Below, piece by piece: positions 6,942 through 13,252 of a stretch of DNA of 18,419 bases. The position numbers were made by a program, and so were the translations under genes. Where the stretch lies: the NCBI GenBank assembly GCA_028277225.1, contig JANQHB010000050.1:1-18419 (forward strand), written 5' to 3'. The notes under the pieces were generated by a model. That model did no database searches and was not told where the DNA came from. It saw only the letters and a program-made list of their open reading frames with translations. The DNA is from Chlorobium sp. (lineage in GTDB: Bacteria; Bacteroidota; Chlorobiia; Chlorobiales; Chlorobiaceae). Within the stretch, counting starts at the first letter, position 1. Each line of letters opens with the position of its first letter.

Positions 6942-7679
6942 TCATCTTAAACAAACCTTCACTCCATTTTGTTCTGCCAAATCAACAATTTTTCTGATTT
7001 CTTCTTTTTCGTATCCTTTTCCGGAAACCTCCTGCAATGTTCCTGATGTCCTGCATTGACGAACAAAGACCGCTCTTCCTGCCTTTTGTGCCATGGCAAG
7101 AATATCTTCTGTCGTATGATGTAGACGAACCAGGGTGCACCGAAGCTCGCAGGGAATACCTGAGCGCTGAAGAATGGAAAGCGAACGCAGAATGTCGTCA
7201 ATCATCTCATCTGATATCCGGCAGCCGCAAATCGATGAGTATTTACTCATTTCAGGCACCGTTTTGAGGTCCATGGCAATATAATCGACCAGGTCGTCCC
7301 TGATCAGTTCTTCGAGCATCGACGGGTTCGTACCGTTTGTATCGAGCTTGACCTCCAGTCCCAATTTCCTGATTCTTCTGATCCATACAGGAAGCGAGGA
7401 ATGCAGTGTTGGTTCTCCTCCGGTTATGACAATCGCGTCGAGCAGTTTCCTGTTCTCCGAAAGCCACGTTTCGATGCCCTCGAGTTCCAGCGGCCTTATA
7501 AGGGATAGGCTCTCCGGAAGAACAAGGTCCGGATTATGACAGTAGACACAACGGAAATTACATCCCCGGGTAAAAACAACAGCCGAGATCCTGCCTGCGT
7601 AATCAGTAAGGCTCTGCTTTATGAACCCTCCCACAGGAGGCCCTGCACGCTCAACTCTTATCAGGGAGTGATCGATCAT
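6942..7679 (-). CDS. nrdG: Anaerobic ribonucleoside-triphosphate reductase activating enzyme (radical SAM)
   Basis: The 245-residue product is a radical SAM enzyme with the 4Fe-4S cluster motif C40-x3-C44-x2-C47 within RGCNFRCVYCHN and the SAM-binding GGEP at 87-90. It uses S-adenosylmethionine to form the glycyl radical on NrdD. The size and the N-terminal GGFIKQSLTDYAG segment fit the longer NrdG subtype related to pyruvate formate-lyase activase (TIGR02495-like) rather than the short E. coli type. Its ATG at 7679 overlaps the nrdD stop in an ATGA arrangement, a sign of translational coupling. It is the last gene before the terminator at 6874-6912 and shares the nrdD riboswitch leader. Confidence 0.95.
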   Translation of the reverse strand: MIDHSLIRVERAGPPVGGFIKQSLTDYAGRISAVVFTRGCNFRCVYCHNPDLVLPESLSLIRPLELEGIETWLSENRKLLDAIVITGGEPTLHSSLPVWIRRIRKLGLEVKLDTNGTNPSMLEELIRDDLVDYIAMDLKTVPEMSKYSSICGCRISDEMIDDILRSLSILQRSGIPCELRCTLVRLHHTTEDILAMAQKAGRAVFVRQCRTSGTLQEVSGKGYEKEEIRKIVDLAEQNGVKVCLR

Positions 7680-9859
7680 GGCCCTGCAACACCCTGTTTC
7701 ACACCTGATTCTTCGACGCTCCTTGTAGAATCGGCCCGGTATGTCTTTCTATGATGGAACTCGACCTGTTTTCCTGCATTCCACTGTTCCACCGGCCTGA
7801 GATATCCGACAATACGTGAAAACACGAGACAGCGGGTCTCCACTCCCTCTTCCTTGCAATGCGGACAAAGCTCATGTTCTCCTGAAAGATATCCGTGGGA
7901 AGAACAGATGCTGAATGTCGGTGAGAGCGTTATGTAAGGCAGACGGTAATTTGATGTGATCATTTTCACGAGCCTCTTTGCCGAAGAAGCAGGAATGCCG
8001 CTCTCGCCGAGAAATGCATGAAAAACTGTCCCTCCTGTATAGCGTACCTGCAGTTCATCCTGAAGCTCAAGCGCCTCGAAAAGATCGTCGGTGAAGTTGA
8101 CCGGCAGCTGTGAAGAGTTGGTGTAAAAAGGTTCCGCCCCGCCGAGAAATGCCTCCTGGTTGGCAACGATGATGTCAGGATATTTCGCCGTATTCATTCT
8201 TGCCAGACGATAGGACGTGCCCTCGGCAGGTGTTGCCTCGAGGTTATAGATATGACCGGTTTCCTCCTGGAACTCCTCAAGCCGGTCTCGCATGAAATCC
8301 AGCACCTTCAGGCTGAAGCGTCTTCCTTCTGCATCACCGAGAGAGCAGCCAAGGAAATTCAGGCAACACTCGTTCATACCGATCAACCCTATCGTAGAAA
8401 AATGATTGTCCCAGTACCTCCCGTTTTTTTTCAAAAGATTTCGCAGGTAAAAGCCGGAATAGGGATAGAGCCCCTGCGCTGTCAGGCGTTCAATAACCTT
8501 TCGCTTTATCTCGAGACTGCTTTTTGCGAGTTCCATAGCCCTCGAAAGCCGTTGATAGAATTCTTCCTCATTTTGCGAGAGATAGCCCAATTCAGGCAGA
8601 TTGACAGTCACTACCCCTATGGAACCGGTAAGGGGATCGGAACCGAAAAGTCCTCCGCCCCTGCTTTGCAGTTCACGCTTGTCAAGACGAAGCCGGCAGC
8701 ACATGCTCCTGACATCATCGGGATTCATGTCTGAATTCACGAAATTCGAGAAATACGGTATCCCGTACTTTGCAGTCATTTCCCATATACTGTCGTAGAC
8801 CGGATTGTCCCAGTCAAAATCGGGAGTAATGTTGTATGTCGGAATCGGAAATGAAAAGACCGAACCGTTTGCATCGCCTTCGAGCATCAGTTCGGTAAAC
8901 GCCCTGTTAAAGAGATCCATCTCTTCCTGAAAGTCCCCGTAGACAGTCTTCTGTGCCCGGCCTCCGATAATGACCGGCCTGTTTTTCATGGATTCCGGGA
9001 CTGTGAGATCAAGCGTCACATTGGTGAACGGCGTCTGAAAACCGACCCTTGTCGGGACATTCATGTTGAAAAAAAATTCTTGCAGACACTGCTTCACTTC
9101 GGCATACTCCAGACCATCATACCGGATAAACGGTGCGAGCAGGGTATCAAAGCCGGAAAAAGCCTGTGCACCGGCCGCCTCTCCCTGCATGGTGTAAAAA
9201 AAGTTCACAATCTGGCCAAGCGCGCTCCGCAGATGTCTGGCCGGCTTGCTGGTTGCCAGTTGTTCAACACCGCGAAAACCGCTCATCAAAAGATCTTCAA
9301 GATCCCAGCCGACACAATAGACACTCAATGAACCAAGGTCATGTATATGAATGCTTCCATTCCTGTGGGCCTCGGCAATCTCATCCGGATAGATTTCATT
9401 GAGCCAGTACTGAGAACTGACAAGACTCGATATATGATGATTCAATCCCTGGAGCGAATAGCTCAGGTTGGCATTTTCCTTGACCCTCCAGTCCCTCAGG
9501 TGCAGATAATCGTCTACAAGATCGATATTTGCGAAGATATCCCTCGTCTCCCGCATGTTGCGATGCTGGAAGCGATAGATAATGTAGGCCCTGGCCGCAT
9601 CGAAAACCCGGTTCTCGAAGAGAACCTTTTCTACAATATCCTGTATTTCTTCGACTGAAGGAGAACTTTCGCAGTTTTTTTCTTCAAGGACCTTGACGAC
9701 CTGCCCGCTCAGGAGTGCAGCATGCTGCCGATCGGGTCTGCCTACCGCCCTCAGAGCCTTGAATATTGCAAAGGTAATTTTGTCCTTGTCGAAAGGAACG
9801 ACCCTTCCGTCACGCTTGATGATGCACGCGTCATCAAAACACGGTTTGTTTTCCGTCAT
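7676..9859 (-). CDS. nrdD: Anaerobic (class III) ribonucleoside-triphosphate reductase
   Basis: NrdD reduces ribonucleotides to deoxyribonucleotides under anoxic conditions using a glycyl radical. From the ATG at 9859 the protein has 727 residues. An N-terminal ATP-cone (about 12-100) is the allosteric site. HIHDLGSLSVYCVGWDL (about 171-187, C182) and SMCCRLRLD (about 385-393) carry conserved cysteines that probably correspond to the catalytic ones. A zinc site is formed by C652, H655, C665 and C668, and the glycyl radical residue is G685 in SRIVGYLRP. The frame is open further up to an ATG at 9982 (768 residues). The extra 41 residues look unlike the family and fall in the riboswitch leader, so 9859 is preferred. 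No strong Shine-Dalgarno is visible at either start. It forms an operon with nrdG. Confidence 0.96.
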   Translation of the reverse strand: MTENKPCFDDACIIKRDGRVVPFDKDKITFAIFKALRAVGRPDRQHAALLSGQVVKVLEEKNCESSPSVEEIQDIVEKVLFENRVFDAARAYIIYRFQHRNMRETRDIFANIDLVDDYLHLRDWRVKENANLSYSLQGLNHHISSLVSSQYWLNEIYPDEIAEAHRNGSIHIHDLGSLSVYCVGWDLEDLLMSGFRGVEQLATSKPARHLRSALGQIVNFFYTMQGEAAGAQAFSGFDTLLAPFIRYDGLEYAEVKQCLQEFFFNMNVPTRVGFQTPFTNVTLDLTVPESMKNRPVIIGGRAQKTVYGDFQEEMDLFNRAFTELMLEGDANGSVFSFPIPTYNITPDFDWDNPVYDSIWEMTAKYGIPYFSNFVNSDMNPDDVRSMCCRLRLDKRELQSRGGGLFGSDPLTGSIGVVTVNLPELGYLSQNEEEFYQRLSRAMELAKSSLEIKRKVIERLTAQGLYPYSGFYLRNLLKKNGRYWDNHFSTIGLIGMNECCLNFLGCSLGDAEGRRFSLKVLDFMRDRLEEFQEETGHIYNLEATPAEGTSYRLARMNTAKYPDIIVANQEAFLGGAEPFYTNSSQLPVNFTDDLFEALELQDELQVRYTGGTVFHAFLGESGIPASSAKRLVKMITSNYRLPYITLSPTFSICSSHGYLSGEHELCPHCKEEGVETRCLVFSRIVGYLRPVEQWNAGKQVEFHHRKTYRADSTRSVEESGVKQGVAGP

Positions 9860-10037
9860 GAGAGTACTGTTAATAGTTGAACAGGCCGTAACGGCTGTCT
9901 CTCGCGGAAAACGATATGAAAGAAATATGAAAGGGGGTAAAGCATTCCGGTTCCTGTCATCTGCTTTTAATCGCGAAAGCATCCATTACTATCAGGATCG
10001 GGAAAGCACAGCCGAACAACGGCCTTCCCGAAATAAA
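9860..10037 (-). promoter_or_regulatory. Riboswitch expression platform and 5' leader of nrdD
   Basis: Between the B12 aptamer and the nrdD ATG lie about 180 bases. Next to the aptamer is a stable hairpin: TCGGGAA/TTCCCGA (9998-10004/10025-10031) outside GCCG/CGGC (10011-10014/10020-10023). No T-run follows it. A second small hairpin CTGTT/AACAG (9867-9871/9880-9884) sits just upstream of the ATG. No intrinsic terminator is visible, so translational control or a Rho-dependent mechanism is more likely than simple attenuation. That is an inference. Confidence 0.5.
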
Positions 10038-10198
10038 CAAGACAGGTCTCCTGGCTTACCCTTTTTACCGGCGCCTTCCCATCCCTTTCAGAGGAACAGT
10101 GGTTCAATGCCGATAACGATCACAGCGGGATTACAGTTGCGCGTCAGCTCACGATTTTCACGTGATTCCCTATTAAACCCCGGTCAAGGGGTATCTTG
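10038..10198 (-). promoter_or_regulatory. Cobalamin (B12) riboswitch aptamer upstream of nrdDG
   Basis: Read on the minus strand, the aptamer shows the conserved blocks in order: TTTAATAGGGAATCACGTGAA, then GCGCAACTGTAA, then CCACTG, then ATGGGAAGG, and finally the B12-box GCCAGGAGACCTG. The closing P1 stem is CAAGAT (10193-10198) with GTCTTG (10038-10043). The length of about 160 bases is normal for the class. It binds cobalamin, probably adenosyl- or methylcobalamin, and is expected to reduce expression of the downstream B12-independent reductase when the vitamin is present. A promoter is placed right at its 5' end. Confidence 0.93.
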
Positions 10199-10201
10199 AT
10201 T

Positions 10202-10231
10202 ATTATCATTTTGAAAAAGAACACAGGACAA
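10202..10231 (-). promoter_or_regulatory. Probable promoter of the riboswitch-nrdDG transcript
   Basis: On the minus strand TTGTCC (10226-10231) and GATAAT (10202-10207) are 18 bases apart; the -10 box matches the sigma70 consensus at five of six positions. The predicted transcription start falls at or a few bases before the first base of the riboswitch P1 stem, which is where it should be if the aptamer is the start of the mRNA. Confidence 0.6.
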
Positions 10232-10240
10232 ATGTAAGTT

Positions 10241-10264
10241 AAATAAAGCATTTCATCAAATGCT
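10241..10264 (-). terminator. Intrinsic terminator of ppk2
   Basis: On the minus strand a 7-bp perfect stem AGCATTT/AAATGCT (10258-10264/10247-10253) with a four-base loop is followed by a T-rich tract (plus-strand A-rich 10241-10247). It lies about 40 bases beyond the ppk2 stop and just upstream of the nrdDG promoter, so it separates the two leftward transcription units. Confidence 0.6.
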
Positions 10265-10300
10265 CACATCTGCAAGCCGCCATCATAGCCTGACAAAGAA

Positions 10301-11188
10301 TTATTCCTTCTTTTCCCCGCCGGCAAGTATTTCCCTGATCTGCAGCAATTCCTGTCGACGCTCTTCTGTGGTTTCCGGATAAGACATATCGAGGGATCTG
10401 AACGTTTCGAGAATAATCGTCGAGACAATCAGTCTGGCGTTTTTTTTGTCATCAGCTGGAACAACATACCATGGCGCCCGTCTTGTGCTCGTCTTTTCGA
10501 TACAGTTCTCATAGGCATCCATATACTTATCCCAGAACTGCCGTTCTTCGATATCGGCAATGCTGAATTTCCAGTTTTTCTCATGCTCGTCTATTCTTTT
10601 TAAAAATCGCCTGCGCTGCTCTTCCTTCGACAAATGAAGAAAAAACTTGACGATCCTCGTCCCGTTGTGATAGAGATGGTGCTCCATGTTGTTGATCGAA
10701 CAGTAACGGTTCTTCCAGACGTCATTGCCGTTCAGAAGGTCTTCAGGAATCTGCTGGCTCCTTAGAATTTCCGGATGCACCCTGACAATCAGCACCTCCT
10801 CATAGTAAGAACGGTTGAAAATTCCGATTCTTCCCCTTTCGGGAAGAGCGCAGTTGGTGCGCCAGAGGAAATCGTGTTCGAGCTCTTTTGCGCTGGGATG
10901 CTTGAAACTGAAAACCTGACACCCCTGCGGATTTATGCCCGACATGACATGTCGTATCACGCCGTCTTTCCCAGCGGCATCCATGGCCTGAAAAATCAGC
11001 AATACGGCATACCGGTTATCGGCATAATGAATACGCTGTAGCTCACTCAGTTCACGAACATGATCGCCAAGGATATCCTTGTACTCTTCCCTGGAAGAAT
11101 ACACCTTTGCAATATCCGTAGGCCATTTCTTCAGGGAAACCCCGGCACCTTCGGGAACAATGAAGTCTTTCGGCTCTATATGCTTCAT
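10301..11188 (-). CDS. ppk2: Polyphosphate kinase 2 family protein (polyP:nucleotide phosphotransferase, class III-like)
   Basis: PPK2 enzymes move phosphate from polyphosphate onto nucleotides. From the ATG at 11188 the protein has 295 residues and a single PPK2 domain. The Walker A is MDAAGKDG (about 69-76), the Walker B region is GIFNRSYYEEVL (about 122-133) and the lid is RRRFLKRIDEHEKNWKF (192-208). The NPQGCQVFSFKHPS and GRIGIFNRSYYEE segments resemble the class III group, which can phosphorylate both AMP and ADP; this class call is from memory of the family. The frame is open up to 11305, but those 39 extra residues are encoded by 7-bp repeat DNA and are not family-like. An ATG at 11227 is a second possible start. 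The gene ends before its own terminator. Confidence 0.9.
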   Translation of the reverse strand: MKHIEPKDFIVPEGAGVSLKKWPTDIAKVYSSREEYKDILGDHVRELSELQRIHYADNRYAVLLIFQAMDAAGKDGVIRHVMSGINPQGCQVFSFKHPSAKELEHDFLWRTNCALPERGRIGIFNRSYYEEVLIVRVHPEILRSQQIPEDLLNGNDVWKNRYCSINNMEHHLYHNGTRIVKFFLHLSKEEQRRRFLKRIDEHEKNWKFSIADIEERQFWDKYMDAYENCIEKTSTRRAPWYVVPADDKKNARLIVSTIILETFRSLDMSYPETTEERRQELLQIREILAGGEKKE

Positions 11189-11512
11189 ATCCGGAGAAAT
11201 AACCGTTTGATAAATACGCCCCTGCATTCCGCCGACTATATAGAAAAATAGTCTGCAGCAGGCAGTTGGCAGTCTACAGTCCAGATTCATCTCACCCTTT
11301 CTCAAGACTTTCGGCCGGGCGAATAATTATTCGCCCCTGTAACCAGCCGACTGCCCACTGAAGACTGCTGACTATCATCCCTATCACCCACTACCAACTA
11401 CCGAGCTTTCCAGCAATCAAGTCTTTTTTCGTCCAACCAAGAACTGAGAACTCAGCACTCATTGCTGAATGGCTCAATACTCAGCCTCACCCGCTTCGGT
11501 ACTCGTCACTTG
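11189..11512. repeat. Intergenic region of degenerate 7-bp tandem repeats around a 20-bp palindrome
   Basis: The gap between ppk2 and fumC has no gene. From about 11247 it consists of short runs of related heptamers that change core along the way. Examples are AGGCAGT-type units near 11250-11275, four units starting ACT at 11350-11377 (ACTGCCC, ACTGAAG, ACTGCTG, ACTATCA), ACTACCA and ACTACCG at 11390-11403, AGAACTG, AGAACTC and AGCACTC at 11440-11460, and TCGTCAC and TTGTCAC at 11503-11516. The last block runs over the fumC stop codon. I know heptamer arrays of this kind as intergenic filler in several phyla including Chlorobi; no function is assigned here. Confidence 0.7.
11317..11336. repeat. 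Perfect 20-bp palindrome
   Basis: GGGCGAATAATTATTCGCCC is a perfect palindrome between the ppk2 start and the fumC end, embedded in the heptamer-repeat region. No T-run follows on either strand, so it does not look like a terminator. Similar GGGGCGAATnATTCGCCCC palindromes are common as dispersed repeats in several bacterial groups, so a small REP/MITE-like element is the likeliest explanation. Confidence 0.75.
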
Positions 11513-12913
11513 TCACTCCCCTCTTTTCCCCGTCATTTTCGAAGGGACGACCCATTCGTCGAACTGCTCGCTGGTCAGATGCCCGAGCGCCACAGCCGCT
11601 TCGCGAAGGGTCGTTCCTTCCGCATGAGCTTTCTTGGCGATCTCGGCTGCTTTGTAGTATCCGATATACGGATTGAGTGCTGTCACCAGCATCAGTGAAT
11701 TCTCAAGGTGCTCCTTGACTCTCGGATGGCTCGGCTCGATACCGCAAACACATTTTTCGGCGAATGAAACACATGCGTCCCCGATCAGTTCGGCGGACTG
11801 CAGAAGATTGCAGATCATGACCGGTTTGAAAACATTCAGTTCAAAATGACCGTTGGAACCACCGACGCTGACCGCGACATCGTTGCCCATGACCTGGGCA
11901 CAAACCATGGTGATGGCCTCAACCTGCGTCGGATTTACCTTGCCGGGCATGATCGACGATCCGGGTTCATTGGGAGGAATGACAATTTCCCCGATACCGC
12001 TCCGTGGGCCGGAAGCAAGCATTCTGATATCATTGGCGATTTTCATGAGACTCACGGCAACCTGTTTTAAAGCCCCGTGAGACTCGACAACGGCGTCATG
12101 TGCTGCAAGAGACTCGAACTTGTTTGCTGCAGTGATGAAAGGAAGACCGGTAAGTTCTGCAATGGTCTCTGCAACAGTTACGTCATACCCGTCAGGTGCA
12201 TTGAGACCCGTACCGACAGCCGTACCGCCAAGAGCCAGTTCCGACAGATGCGGCAGCGTGTTTTCTATGGCTTTTATGCCATGATCGAGCTGCGACACAT
12301 ACCCTGAAAACTCCTGGCCAAGAGTGAGGGGGGTCGCGTCCATCCAGTGCGTACGGCCTATCTTGACCACATCAGCCATCTCTTCGCTCTTTTTCTTCAG
12401 TTCGTCGCGAAGCCTCAGGATACCGGGAACGGTCTTTTCAACGAGCATCTTGTATCCGGCAATGTGCATGGCAGTCGGGAAGGTATCATTCGATGACTGA
12501 GACTTGTTGACGTCATCATTGGGATTGAGCAGCCGGTCACCTTCACCCAGCGTGTTACCGGCAAGCACATGCGCCCGGTTTGCAACAACCTCGTTGACAT
12601 TCATGTTCGACTGGGTACCTGATCCGGTCTGCCAGACAACAAGCGGGAACTGGTCCTGCAGTTTCCCCCCGATAATTTCATCGCATACCGAAACAATTGC
12701 ATCCCGTTTCTCTTCGGCCAGCACACCAAGTTTGCAGTTGGTAATGGCTGCAGCTTTTTTCAGGTAACCGAATGCCTCGATGATCTCTCCGGGCATCGAA
12801 CCTGACGGCCCGATTTTAAAATTCTCCACTGAGCGCTGGGTCTGGGCTCCCCAGAACTTTTCTGCCGGGACACTGACCTCGCCCATGGTGTCTTTCTCGA
12901 TTCTGTATTCCAT
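11513..12913 (-). CDS. fumC: Class II fumarate hydratase
   Basis: The 466-residue protein is full length for FumC (E. coli 467). It is the iron-independent, oxygen-stable homotetrameric enzyme that interconverts fumarate and malate; in green sulfur bacteria this step belongs to the reductive TCA cycle. The family signature GSSIMPGKVNPTQ is at 318-330 with catalytic S319 (E. coli S318), and GRTHWMDATP carries H189 (E. coli H188). The GSGTQSNMNVNEV and SSNDTFPTAMH substrate loops are intact. An aspartase or argininosuccinate lyase is unlikely given these matches. The ATG at 12913 fits the family start. The TGA stop at 11513-11515 lies inside a run of GTGAC heptamer repeats. Both flanks are repeat arrays and no clear promoter was found. 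Confidence 0.97.
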   Translation of the reverse strand: MEYRIEKDTMGEVSVPAEKFWGAQTQRSVENFKIGPSGSMPGEIIEAFGYLKKAAAITNCKLGVLAEEKRDAIVSVCDEIIGGKLQDQFPLVVWQTGSGTQSNMNVNEVVANRAHVLAGNTLGEGDRLLNPNDDVNKSQSSNDTFPTAMHIAGYKMLVEKTVPGILRLRDELKKKSEEMADVVKIGRTHWMDATPLTLGQEFSGYVSQLDHGIKAIENTLPHLSELALGGTAVGTGLNAPDGYDVTVAETIAELTGLPFITAANKFESLAAHDAVVESHGALKQVAVSLMKIANDIRMLASGPRSGIGEIVIPPNEPGSSIMPGKVNPTQVEAITMVCAQVMGNDVAVSVGGSNGHFELNVFKPVMICNLLQSAELIGDACVSFAEKCVCGIEPSHPRVKEHLENSLMLVTALNPYIGYYKAAEIAKKAHAEGTTLREAAVALGHLTSEQFDEWVVPSKMTGKRGE

Positions 12914-13252
12914 GACTGATTGTTGCTAATGGTTTTTGTTGCCTTTTGCCGAACGACGCAAAAAGCTAAAGATAGGAAAAAGGCTCTGTGGACAAACGAC
13001 TCAAAGGACAAAAGGGACAAAAATGACCGGAAACAAACCAGACAACGCTTACATCGTTCTCCTGTTCCCGATATCCGGTCTCCGGCTTCCGTTCTCCCTT
13101 TTTTCCTATTCACGATTCACCATTCACGAATCCCCATACCTCCTTTCTACTTACTGCGAACGAAGTGAACTACTCCTTATTCCTCTCCCCCCTCGTCACT
13201 GGTCACTTGTCACTATTCTCCCTTTTCCTATTCACCATTCACCATTTACAAA
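12914..13252. repeat. Intergenic region of degenerate 7-bp tandem repeats upstream of fumC
   Basis: The 339-bp gap between pgm and fumC contains no gene. From about 12990 to the pgm stop it is repetitive. It has AAAGGAC-like units with 7-9 base spacing (13000-13030), TCCGGTC, TCCGGCT and TCCGTTC (13074-13094), ATTCACG, ATTCACC and ATTCACG (13108-13128), GTCACTG, GTCACTT and GTCACTA (13195-13215), and ATTCACC units from 13230 that continue to about 13271 inside pgm. Each block keeps a strict 7-bp step. The fumC promoter is presumably in 12914-12990 but is not clear. Confidence 0.7.

Noticed and set aside
7966..9658. Several open frames of 60-160 codons opposite or within nrdD
   Set aside because: They are antisense or off-frame shadows of a strongly conserved gene and show no family features.
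9998..10031. Intrinsic terminator as the riboswitch expression platform
   Set aside because: The hairpin is stable but is not followed by a T-run on the minus strand.
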